A DNA stretch of 14,865 nucleotides from JBBQZP01 sp038207585 (lineage in GTDB: Bacteria > Pseudomonadota > Alphaproteobacteria > Rhodobacterales > Rhodobacteraceae). The position numbers and the translations under genes were made by a program. The notes under the pieces are model-generated. The model was not told the DNA's origin. It saw only the letters and a program-made list of their open reading frames with translations, and made no database searches. The stretch's first letter is position 1. Each line of letters opens with the position of its first letter. Location: positions 1 to 14,865 of the forward strand of contig JBBQZP010000055.1 of assembly GCA_038207585.1 (NCBI GenBank), read 5' to 3'. This document shows positions 1 through 6,165 of this stretch, piece by piece.

Positions 1-108
1 ACCGTTGCCGGGCAACGGATCATCGACCCGCGGCCTGCCATGGCTTTTCGGAAAGACGGGCCGCAGACGCTCCATTTGAACGTCTGTGAGCCAGAAAAGA
101 TTGCTCAT
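1..108 (-). pseudogene. IS5/IS427-type transposase, N-terminal fragment running off the left edge
   Basis: Read on the minus strand from the ATG at 108-106, the first 30 codons give MSNLFWLTDVQMERL followed by RPVFPKSHGRPRVDD. That is the start of the IS427-group IS5 transposase first reading frame, which carries the helix-turn-helix DNA-binding part. A purine-rich ribosome binding site (GGGGGTGA) lies just upstream. The last six codons before the edge read PLPGNG. From memory the family continues with something like RRVLSGI, so homology seems to stop at about position 19, where a perfect palindrome (2-18) begins. The piece is therefore either a broken transposase or an intact one that only looks broken because the window ends. 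Family assignment is confident; truncation is an inference. Confidence 0.75.
2..18. repeat. Perfect 8-bp inverted repeat with a 1-nt centre
   Basis: CCGTTGCC, one G, then GGCAACGG. It sits at the extreme left edge, at the point where the transposase reading stops resembling its family. It may be the edge of another element or a stem-loop. No T-run follows within the window, so I do not call a terminator. Confidence 0.5.
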
Positions 109-158
109 TATCACCCCCGCCAGTTCGGAAGCTTGAATCACACAGCCACAAGAGCCTC
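109..158 (-). mobile_element. Probable outer end (terminal inverted repeat) of the IS5-type element
   Basis: Between the transposase start and about 158, the minus strand reads GAGGCTCTTGTGGCTGTGTG and continues with ATTCAAGCTTCC. This resembles the ends of IS427-group elements as I remember them. The opposite end is outside the window, so the inverted repeat cannot be matched and no target duplication can be assigned. From 159 to about 326 I see no gene and no second clear IS end. Confidence 0.4.
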
Positions 159-326
159 AAGACCAACAATGGGTCCTGGCTCTGGCTATCACGCTGGATT
201 CACAAGATGAGTCCCTCACAGGATTTGTGCAACTTAGCCGTGGCAGGGGAATTAATCGAAGAACCTGCGGTCAGCTGGGGCATGGCGAGTCCCCTCCCCA
301 TGCAGCGAACCCTGCGCGCTGTCGGA

Positions 327-355
327 TTGACGCCAAGACACGCATTGCTGATAGT
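327..355 (+). promoter_or_regulatory. Sigma70-type promoter candidate for the DUF1989-proC-like pair
   Basis: TTGACG (327-332, five of six consensus bases), a 17-nt spacer, then GATAGT (350-355, four of six). A start of transcription near 362 would leave a leader of about 35 nt before the GTG at 397. It lies in the only non-coding stretch upstream of this gene pair. No experimental support can be seen. Confidence 0.45.
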
Positions 356-396
356 GCATCACTTTTGGCGGACTTGGCAAACAGGATGGTAATCGC

Positions 397-999
397 GTGG
401 GACAACAGCTTCAGGTGGTGCCCGCGCGGCAAGGTCGGGCGGTGCGCCTTGTCGCAGGTCAGGCGATCCGGATCATCAACACGCATGGTCAACAGGTGGT
501 CGATACCTGGTGCTTCAACGCGGCCGATCTGTCGGAATTCATGTCGATGGAGCATATCCACGGCATGCTGGAAACGATCTTCCCCGCCGAGGGTGATGCG
601 CTGATCACCAACCAACGACGTCCGATATTGATGCTGGAGCGGGACACCTCGCCCGGCCGCCATGACACCGTGATCGCGGCATGTGACCGGTTCCGCTATG
701 CGCTCTTGGGCTGCGCGGGCCATCACGACAACTGCACCGACAACCTGTTTTCGGCACTGGCAGAGCTTGGCTTGACGCCCCCAGATTGTCCAAGCCCGTT
801 GAACCTGTGGATGAATATACCCATTGGACCGGACGGCCGCATCACCTGGGGCGAGCCACTTTGCAAACCCGGCGACCATGTGGTGCTGCGGGCGGCGATG
901 GACTGCATCGTCGTGATGTCTACCTGCCCTCAGGACATGATCCCGATCAATGGTGCAGACTGCACTCCTACAGAGGTGCATTTCACGGTGCTTGACTGA
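397..999 (+). CDS. DUF1989 / urea carboxylase-associated family protein
   Basis: A 200-residue cytosolic protein of the DUF1989 family. Visible hallmarks are QVVDTWCFNA (residues 33-42), the His/Cys-rich stretch GCAGHHDNC (105-113), the proline-rich PSPLNLWMNIPI (132-143), and KPGDHVVLRAAMDC (157-170) in a cupin-like fold. Conserved His and Cys residues suggest metal binding. The only characterised members I know are the CgdAB carboxyguanidine deiminase subunits of guanidine/urea degradation. No urea or guanidine carboxylase is in this window, so the substrate here is unknown, though a hydrolytic deamination would be in keeping with the family. The GTG start at 397 is preceded by AGGA (383-386) about ten bases upstream. 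The frame has no better start because a stop lies at 352-354. Its stop overlaps the next ATG (TGATG), indicating translational coupling to the ProC-like gene. Confidence 0.8.
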   Translation: MGQQLQVVPARQGRAVRLVAGQAIRIINTHGQQVVDTWCFNAADLSEFMSMEHIHGMLETIFPAEGDALITNQRRPILMLERDTSPGRHDTVIAACDRFRYALLGCAGHHDNCTDNLFSALAELGLTPPDCPSPLNLWMNIPIGPDGRITWGEPLCKPGDHVVLRAAMDCIVVMSTCPQDMIPINGADCTPTEVHFTVLD

Positions 1000-1769
1000 T
1001 GCCTGCCTTGGGTTTTATCGGCACCGGGACGATCAGCGCCGCGATGGTGCGTGGAATCAAGGCCTCACCCCTTGCGGACTGGCCCGTGCTGCTATCGCCG
1101 CGCAATGCCGAACGCGCAAGCGCGCTTGCCGCCAGCCTGCCCGGTGTCACAGTGGCGTCAGACAATCAGGCGGTGATCGACGGTGCCGCAATGGTGATCC
1201 TCGCCGTGCGCCCGCAGGTGGCCGAGATCGTGTTGCGGCCTTTGACGATTGATGCGGATCAGACCGTGATCAGCCTGATTGCCGGCCTGCCGATTGCTGA
1301 GATCCAAAGCTGGACCGGGGCTGTCCGGGTGTGCCGTGCCGTGCCCTTGCCCTTCATCGAACAGCGCAGCGACGTGACCCCGGTTTTTCCCCCGGACCCG
1401 GAAGCCCTTGCGCTTTTCAACGCATTGGGACGTGCGCTGCCGGTGGCGGACCTTGCCAGCTTTGAGATTTACAGCGCCAGCAGCGCCCTGATGGGCACCT
1501 ATTTCGGCCTTCTGGAAACCGCCGAGGCCTGGGCCGTTGCCAAGGGTCTGCCCGCCGCTGATGCGCGCGCCTATCTTTCAGCCCTGTTCAGCAATCTGGG
1601 CGATGTCTTGCGCCACAGCCAAAGCCCGTTGCACGACCTGCGCATCACGCATTCCACACGTGGAGGCCTGAATGAGCAGGTCTTTGCCCGCTTCACCGAG
1701 GCCGGCGGCAGATTGGCGCTCGATGACGCGCTGTCCGGCGTGTTGGCCCGGATTCGTGCGGGCAAGTGA
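999..1769 (+). CDS. Pyrroline-5-carboxylate reductase-like (ProC family) NAD(P)-dependent reductase
   Basis: A 256-residue protein with the ProC layout. It has an N-terminal Rossmann motif GFIGTGTISAAM (5-16), the cofactor-domain segment VILAVRPQ (66-73), and a C-terminal helical dimerisation domain containing ETAEAWAVAKGLP (173-185). It differs from housekeeping ProC: the catalytic-domain loop reads CRAVPLPF (112-119) rather than an R-x-MPN type motif, and the usual TSPGGT is THSTRGGLNEQ (217-227), without the proline. It is therefore probably a paralogue with a different imine substrate. In this locus an attractive candidate is pyrroline-2-carboxylate, the product of 3-hydroxyproline dehydration, because no ornithine-cyclodeaminase-type or DpkA-type reductase is present. 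Family membership is clear; the substrate is inference. It starts at an ATG overlapping the DUF1989 stop by one base. Confidence 0.82.
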   Translation: MPALGFIGTGTISAAMVRGIKASPLADWPVLLSPRNAERASALAASLPGVTVASDNQAVIDGAAMVILAVRPQVAEIVLRPLTIDADQTVISLIAGLPIAEIQSWTGAVRVCRAVPLPFIEQRSDVTPVFPPDPEALALFNALGRALPVADLASFEIYSASSALMGTYFGLLETAEAWAVAKGLPAADARAYLSALFSNLGDVLRHSQSPLHDLRITHSTRGGLNEQVFARFTEAGGRLALDDALSGVLARIRAGK

Positions 1770-1801
1770 GACAGCACGCTGATCATCCGCCGCGTCAGGC
1801 G

Positions 1802-1822
1802 GACATTTTCGTCGAAAATGTC
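1802..1822. repeat. Perfect 9-bp inverted repeat between proC-like and gntR genes
   Basis: GACATTTTC, loop GTC, GAAAATGTC. It lies 32 bases after the proC-like stop and 149 bases before the gntR start. It could be a 3'-end hairpin, but there is no T-run after it, so a Rho-independent terminator is not supported. A dispersed intergenic palindrome or a protein-binding site are the alternatives. Confidence 0.5.
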
Positions 1823-1902
1823 ACGTGCGGCCCGTCATTGCGGGCAATGCATCATGGGCAGGCGCGCGAAGCACGCTTTGGGGCCGCCGTGCACCGGGTG
1901 AC

Positions 1903-1930
1903 TTGACAGCATCGGCGCGCCCCCTACTCA
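1903..1930 (+). promoter_or_regulatory. Weak promoter candidate for the gntR gene
   Basis: A perfect TTGACA (1903-1908) is followed after 16 nt by TACTCA (1925-1930), a poor -10. It lies 41-68 bases upstream of the chosen gntR start. The -35 match is the main reason for the call. Confidence 0.35.
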
Positions 1931-1970
1931 CTGCAAACTCCAGTTATGGATACAGGCAGGAATGCAGACT

Positions 1971-2675
1971 ATGAGCGAAGCGCCACTGCCACCGGCCAAT
2001 GAACGCAAGAGAGGCTCTGGCGTCATATTCGTCTATGATATCGTGCGCGACGAAATTCTGGATCTGGTTCTGGCACCCGGCAGCCCGATTGACGAGATTC
2101 AATTGGCAGAGCGGTTTTCAATGTCGCGCACCCCGGTCCGCGAGGCTTTGGTGCGGCTGGCGAGTGAGGGGCTGGTCACAACGCTGCCAAACAGGTCGAC
2201 TGTAGTGGCCAATATTGATTTCCTGAATTTGCAGGCCTTTTTCGATGCCTTGACCCTGATTTACCGTGTGACGACCCGATTGGCGGCGCAGCATCGCACG
2301 GAGGAAAACCTTGAATTGATCCGGGCGCAGCAAGCGCAGTTTGCCCGCGCCGTGGAAAAGCACGACGCGCTGGAGATGATCGCCTCCAACGCGGAGTTTC
2401 ACAAAGCCATCGCGGCTGCCGCCCGCAACCCGTATTTTGCCGGTCTGTCTAACCGGCTTTTGGATGAGGGGCGGCGGCTGATGCGGGTTTACTATCTGTC
2501 GTTCGGCGACCACCTGCCGCATCGCTATGTAGTCGAGCATGAGGACATCATTGCCGCCATCATCGACCGCGATGTGGCATTGGCCGATACATTGGCCAGC
2601 GCGCATGCCGATCAGATCATCAGCCATATCAAAGCATCCATCGCACGCGACGATCGACTGCACATCGCTCTTTGA
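1971..2675 (+). CDS. GntR-family transcriptional regulator, FadR/FCD subfamily
   Basis: A 234-residue DNA-binding regulator. The winged helix-turn-helix spans roughly residues 18-80, with IDEIQLAERFSMSRTPVREA (40-59) as the recognition region. The FCD ligand-binding domain follows (about 88-225), with the likely metal ligands H144 (in NAEFH), H190 (in VVEHEDI) and H212 (in AHADQI). FCD regulators usually sense organic acids or amino-acid catabolites and repress neighbouring catabolic genes. An upstream ATG at 1962 is in frame, but AGGA (1958-1961) abuts it. The ATG at 1971 has that Shine-Dalgarno nine bases away and is preferred. It sits between the DUF1989-proC-like pair and the DHDPS-like gene, and the palindrome TTGTCGACAA (2726-2735) just downstream is a plausible operator. 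The effector is unknown; a hydroxyproline or its imine is inferred from context. Confidence 0.92.
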   Translation: MSEAPLPPANERKRGSGVIFVYDIVRDEILDLVLAPGSPIDEIQLAERFSMSRTPVREALVRLASEGLVTTLPNRSTVVANIDFLNLQAFFDALTLIYRVTTRLAAQHRTEENLELIRAQQAQFARAVEKHDALEMIASNAEFHKAIAAAARNPYFAGLSNRLLDEGRRLMRVYYLSFGDHLPHRYVVEHEDIIAAIIDRDVALADTLASAHADQIISHIKASIARDDRLHIAL

Positions 2676-2725
2676 AATGATCTGCCAATGCACTGCGCCG
2701 GGCAGCGCTACGGCGGCAGAATTTC

Positions 2726-2735
2726 TTGTCGACAA
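2726..2735. promoter_or_regulatory. Candidate operator palindrome TTGTCGACAA
   Basis: A perfect 10-bp palindrome in the gap between gntR and the DHDPS-like gene. Its TTGT..ACAA form resembles operators of FCD-type GntR regulators. The central TGTCGACA recurs in a perfect palindrome at 5232-5243 before livH. It overlaps the -35 region of the promoter candidate for the downstream gene, the geometry expected for repression. Confidence 0.5.
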
Positions 2736-2754
2736 ATAAAATACAACGGATAGT
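2726..2754 (+). promoter_or_regulatory. Promoter candidate for the DHDPS-like gene, overlapping the operator
   Basis: TTGTCG (2726-2731), a 17-nt AT-rich spacer, then GATAGT (2749-2754). The same -10 hexamer occurs in the candidate promoter at 350-355. The -35 is weak (three of six), so activation or another position remains possible. Confidence 0.35.
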
Positions 2755-2819
2755 CTAAGAGCAACGCAGAGTCGCGAAAGCCTTTCCGACTCCACTTCTC
2801 TGGCTTGAAGGAGAACAAG

Positions 2820-3782
2820 ATGAATTCCCAAATATTTTCCGGCTGCGTCCCCGCACTGTTGACGCCGTGCAAGGCTGATCGCAGCCCGGATTTCGCCAAA
2901 CTGGTCGAAAAGGCAAAGGAACTTGTCGCCCTTGGCATGAACGCAGTGGTCTATTGCGGTTCGATGGGGGATTGGCCGCTGATCTCGGATGAACAGCGCA
3001 TGGAGGGGGTCGAGCGGCTGGCAAAGGCTGGCGTCCCCGTCATCGTAGGCACAGGTGCGGTGAACACGGCAAAGGCTGCCGCCCACGCCGCCCATGCTGC
3101 AAAGGTGGGCGCCAAGGGGCTGATGGTGATCCCGCGCGTTCTTTCGCGCGGACCGGTCATGGCCGCACAACGCGCGCATTTCGACGCTGTCCTGTCGGCC
3201 GCGCCAGATCTGCCGGCGGTGATCTACAACAGCCCTTATTACGGCTTTGCCACCCGCGCCGATCTGTTCTTTGATCTGCGCAGCCGGCATGCCAATCTTG
3301 TCGGCTTCAAGGAATTCGGCGGTCCGCAGGACTTGCGCTATGCCGCCGAACATATCACCAGCCAGACTGATGGCGTGACCCTGATGATTGGGGTTGATAC
3401 CGGTGTGGTTGACGGCATCGTGAATTGCGGTGCCACAGGTGCCATCACCGGAATCGGTAACGTGCTGCCGCGTGAGGTGCTGCATCTGGCCGCCTTGTCC
3501 TTTGCCGCTGCCAAAGGCGATGCCGAGGCACGGATGCGTGCACAGGAACTTGATGCCGCGATGCGGGTCTTGTCGTCGTTCGACGAGGGCCCGGATCTGG
3601 TTTTGTATTTCAAGCACATGATGGTTCTGAACGGTGAGAAGGAATACCTTTTGCACTTCAATGAATCCGACGCCCTTTCCGAAAGCCAGCGCGGCTATGC
3701 CGAAGCGCAACTGACCCTGTTCCGGAACTGGTATACCGACTGGAAAAAGCTGCCTGGCGCCGTCACCAGATACGCGGCCTGA
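2820..3782 (+). CDS. DHDPS/NAL-family enzyme, probable pyrroline-4-hydroxy-2-carboxylate deaminase
   Basis: A 320-residue class I aldolase-fold (beta/alpha)8 enzyme of the dihydrodipicolinate synthase/N-acetylneuraminate lyase family. The Schiff-base lysine is K164 in VGFKEFGG, the catalytic tyrosine is Y136 in YNSPYYG (136-142), and the substrate-carboxylate loop is YCGSMGD (45-51) where true DapA has a TTGE-type motif. This variant, together with its position beside hydroxyproline epimerase genes, argues against lysine biosynthesis. It fits the deaminase (LhpC/HypD-like) that turns pyrroline-4-hydroxy-2-carboxylate into 2-oxoglutarate semialdehyde and ammonia. The start is the ATG at 2820. 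An in-frame TTG at 2805 is rejected because the Shine-Dalgarno AAGGAG (2808-2813) would then be coding. A 5'-gap with a palindrome suggests direct control by the GntR protein. Fold is certain; exact substrate is inferred. Confidence 0.85.
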   Translation: MNSQIFSGCVPALLTPCKADRSPDFAKLVEKAKELVALGMNAVVYCGSMGDWPLISDEQRMEGVERLAKAGVPVIVGTGAVNTAKAAAHAAHAAKVGAKGLMVIPRVLSRGPVMAAQRAHFDAVLSAAPDLPAVIYNSPYYGFATRADLFFDLRSRHANLVGFKEFGGPQDLRYAAEHITSQTDGVTLMIGVDTGVVDGIVNCGATGAITGIGNVLPREVLHLAALSFAAAKGDAEARMRAQELDAAMRVLSSFDEGPDLVLYFKHMMVLNGEKEYLLHFNESDALSESQRGYAEAQLTLFRNWYTDWKKLPGAVTRYAA

Positions 3783-3794
3783 AATGGCGTGTCA

Positions 3795-3814
3795 CGGCGG
3801 TCGACAGATCGCCG
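3795..3814 (+). terminator. Stem-loop after the DHDPS-like gene
   Basis: CGGCGGTC, loop GACA, GATCGCCG: eight pairs including one G-U, starting 12 bases after the stop codon. No T-run follows, so intrinsic termination is doubtful; an mRNA 3'-end stabiliser or Rho-linked end is as likely. The stem also contains GGTCGACAG, one base off the TGTCGACA core of the candidate operators. Confidence 0.4.
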
Positions 3815-3991
3815 CGATGAATGCGTCAAGACCTGATTATTGAAAGAGGTGAGGGGATAACTTCGTTGATCCATGCGGGCATATTGCCTAAGCCACTAAA
3901 CAAAAGAACGGTGGCACGTCTGCATCTGACCGTTTGAAAAGATTCGGGCGATACCCGGACCGAAAATAAAACCGAAGAGGAGGATTCCAAG

Positions 3992-5107
3992 ATGAAGGTT
4001 CTAACAAAAGCGGCGACTGCCGGTGCTTTGCTGGCCCTGATGGCCGGTACAAGTGTTCTGGCGCAAGACACGATCATGATTGGCGTTCTGGTTCCGACAA
4101 CGGGATCAGAGGCGACCTATGGCCAGGACATGGCGAATGCCGTAAGCATCGCGCAGGCGGATATCAACAAGGCTGGCGGCGTTTTGGGCAAGCAGTTGGC
4201 CATGGTGGTCGGTGATGACGCCTGTGACCCGCAGCAATCGGTCAACGCCGCGACCAAGCTGGTGTCCCAAGGTGTGGTGGCCGTTGTAGGCGGCTATTGT
4301 TCGGGCGCGACGCTGCCGACGCTTAAAATCTTTGGCGACGCGAATATCCCATTCGTAATCACCGCCGCAAACTCGACCAAGCTCATTCCCGCCAATCCCG
4401 GCAATGCATTCATGATCAACTCGACCGGCGACGATCAGGCGACCAAGGCGGTTGAATTTCTGGGCGCCAAGGGGGTGAAATCCATCGCCATCGTGAACGA
4501 AGGCGACGCCTATTCGCAAGACCTCGCCACCCTGACCCAGAAAAGCTGGGAAGCGGCCGGCAACACGGTCGCGGCATTCGAGACGGTCAACAAGGGCGAA
4601 CAGGACTATTCCGCGATCGTCACCGCGATCAAGGCTGCAAGCCCGGACGCTGTGTTCTGGACCGCCTATTATGCGGACGGCGGCCTCTTGATCCGCCAGC
4701 TGCGGCAATCGGGGTATCAGGGCATCATCGCGGTGGGCGACGGGTCCAACTCGACTAAGCTGTTCGACATCGCGGGCGCAGCGGCAGAAGGCGTCTTTGC
4801 CTTCTCGAACCCGACGGCAGAGTTCCTGCCGGCGGCAAAAGAGTTCTCTGCAACCTACAACAGCCAGTTCGGCACGGCACCTGGCCCCTATGCGCCGCTG
4901 ACCTATGACGGAATGGAACTGCTGGCAACCGCGATGACCACGGCAAATTCGACGGATGGCCCCGCAATTGTCACCGCGCTCAAGGCCACCGATACCGAAG
5001 GCTGGCTGGCTGGTGCGATCAAGTTTACCGACAAGAACACGCTTGCCCGGTCAAACTTTATCGTGCTGGAGGGCAAGGACGGCACCTGGGCCCGCGCTGA
5101 TCAGTAA
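3992..5107 (+). CDS. Periplasmic substrate-binding protein of a branched-chain-amino-acid-type ABC importer
   Basis: A 371-residue LivJ/LivK-family (type I periplasmic binding fold) protein. A Sec signal peptide is visible: MKVLTK, a hydrophobic core, and a VLA|Q cleavage site after residue 24, with no lipobox cysteine. The mature start TIMIGVLVPTTG is typical. Cysteines C78 (DDACDP) and C103 (GGYCSGAT) match the conserved disulfide pair, and SGAT (104-107) forms part of the alpha-amino/carboxylate site. Length is usual for the family. The ATG has a strong Shine-Dalgarno (GAGGAGG, 3977-3983). It is separated from the permease genes by a strong hairpin (5121-5160), a common arrangement that gives excess binding protein. 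Within this locus the ligand is probably a hydroxyproline, proline or a betaine rather than leucine, but sequence alone does not decide this. The 209-bp gap upstream holds no convincing promoter. Confidence 0.93.
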   Translation: MKVLTKAATAGALLALMAGTSVLAQDTIMIGVLVPTTGSEATYGQDMANAVSIAQADINKAGGVLGKQLAMVVGDDACDPQQSVNAATKLVSQGVVAVVGGYCSGATLPTLKIFGDANIPFVITAANSTKLIPANPGNAFMINSTGDDQATKAVEFLGAKGVKSIAIVNEGDAYSQDLATLTQKSWEAAGNTVAAFETVNKGEQDYSAIVTAIKAASPDAVFWTAYYADGGLLIRQLRQSGYQGIIAVGDGSNSTKLFDIAGAAAEGVFAFSNPTAEFLPAAKEFSATYNSQFGTAPGPYAPLTYDGMELLATAMTTANSTDGPAIVTALKATDTEGWLAGAIKFTDKNTLARSNFIVLEGKDGTWARADQ

Positions 5108-5120
5108 AGCGCCCTGACCG

Positions 5121-5160
5121 ACGTGCGGACATCTTTTGCTGGTGTCCGCACGTTTTCCTT
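5121..5160 (+). terminator. Terminator/attenuator hairpin between binding protein and livH
   Basis: ACGTGCGGACA (5121-5131), an 11-nt loop, then TGTCCGCACGT (5143-5153): an 11-bp perfect stem running into TTTTCCTT. It starts 13 bases after the binding-protein stop. It probably terminates or attenuates most transcripts, so that the binding protein is made in excess over the membrane and ATPase parts. Confidence 0.7.
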
Positions 5161-5231
5161 CGAAAATCTGCGCACAGGGTTAACCCGGATGTGGCAGGCC
5201 TTCAGTGGCACGCGTCTGCCCTTGGTTCAGC

Positions 5232-5243
5232 CCTGTCGACAGG
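5232..5243. promoter_or_regulatory. Candidate operator palindrome CCTGTCGACAGG at livH
   Basis: A perfect 12-bp palindrome immediately before livH that includes the first bases of its Shine-Dalgarno (AGGAG, 5241-5245). It shares the core TGTCGACA with the palindrome at 2726-2735. It could bind the GntR regulator or, as RNA, pair with itself and mask the ribosome site. Confidence 0.4.
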
Positions 5244-5250
5244 AGTGAAG

Positions 5251-6165
5251 ATGAGCGTCTTTGAAATCATATCCCACCAACTGATCAACGGCCTGGTCCT
5301 CGGATCGTTCTATGCCTTGGTGGCGCTTGGCTACACCATGATCTTTGGCGTCATAAAGCTGCTGAACTTTGCGCATGGCGATCTTTACATGGTGGGCGGG
5401 TTCATCGGCTTTCTGTCGCTTTCGGCGATTTCAAGCGTTGTCGGCTCTGACTGGCCGGGCATCTTCGTCGCGATGTTCCTGTCGATGATCGCCGTTGGTT
5501 TCATCGGGGTGATCATCGAGCGGGTCGCATATCACCCGATGCTGGGTGCCCCGCGATTGTCGATCCTGATCACCGCGCTGGCGGTGTCGCTGGTGTTGCA
5601 GAACACGGTCCTGTCACTGACAGGCGGGCAATACACAGCCTTCAAGACCGATCTGGGGTTTGCTGGCATCAATCTTGGTTCGCTTTTCATCAGCTACAAT
5701 CAGATGGTTCTGGTGGCGACGGCCGGCGTCCTGATGATCGCGCTGCAACTTTTCATCACCAAAACCCAGTTTGGCCGCGCCATGCGTGCGGTGTCCATTG
5801 ACATGGACATGAGCCAGCTTTTGGGCATCAACGTGCCGGTCATCATCGCGGTAACCTTCTTCATCGGCTCGGCGCTGGCTGCGGCGGCTGGCACGATGGC
5901 GGGTGCCTATTACGGTTCGATCTGGTATTTCATGGGCTTTTTGATCGGCCTCAAGGCCTTTACCGCGGCGGTGATCGGCGGCATCGGTTCAATTCCCGGT
6001 GCCATGCTGGGCGGGCTTATTCTGGGCCTGCTGGAGGCGTTCGGAACCCAGATCCCCTTTATTGGCAGTGAGTGGAAGGACGTGTTTTCCTTTGCCGTTC
6101 TTATCCTGGTGCTGGTGCTGAAACCGACCGGGCTTTTGGGCAAATCGGAACAGGAGCGCATGTGA
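5251..6165 (+). CDS. livH: ABC importer inner-membrane permease, LivH type
   Basis: A 304-residue polytopic membrane protein with about eight hydrophobic segments. The first segment is followed by the family signature LLNFAHGDLYMVGG (37-50). The C-terminal half contains GLKAFTAAVIGGIGSIPGA, the cytoplasmic coupling-loop region that contacts the ATPase, and ends with a typical hydrophobic stretch leading to KPTGLLG. The start is the ATG at 5251, with AGGAG five bases upstream; an in-frame start at 5191 would lack such a site and add a non-hydrophobic extension. It forms a heterodimeric channel with LivM. Its stop overlaps the livM start (TGATG). The livH name denotes family; the transported substrate is probably a hydroxyproline-type compound by context. 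Confidence 0.93.
   Translation: MSVFEIISHQLINGLVLGSFYALVALGYTMIFGVIKLLNFAHGDLYMVGGFIGFLSLSAISSVVGSDWPGIFVAMFLSMIAVGFIGVIIERVAYHPMLGAPRLSILITALAVSLVLQNTVLSLTGGQYTAFKTDLGFAGINLGSLFISYNQMVLVATAGVLMIALQLFITKTQFGRAMRAVSIDMDMSQLLGINVPVIIAVTFFIGSALAAAAGTMAGAYYGSIWYFMGFLIGLKAFTAAVIGGIGSIPGAMLGGLILGLLEAFGTQIPFIGSEWKDVFSFAVLILVLVLKPTGLLGKSEQERM

Noticed and set aside
207..392. 61-codon frame upstream of the DUF1989 gene
   Set aside because: No recognisable domain, and it overlaps the candidate promoter and the ribosome site of the next gene.
2118..3710. 530-codon open frame on the minus strand across gntR and the DHDPS-like gene
   Set aside because: It runs antisense through two clearly recognised genes and their intergenic gap, has no recognisable domain, and is rich in Cys/His/Arg as expected of a GC-rich shadow frame.
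3866..3894. TTGATC-17-TAAGCC as a promoter for the binding-protein gene
   Set aside because: The -10 matches at only two positions; too weak to call.
3912..3926. Sigma54-like TGGCACG upstream of the binding-protein gene
   Set aside because: The required GC of the -12 element is about three bases too close, so the spacing does not fit sigma54.
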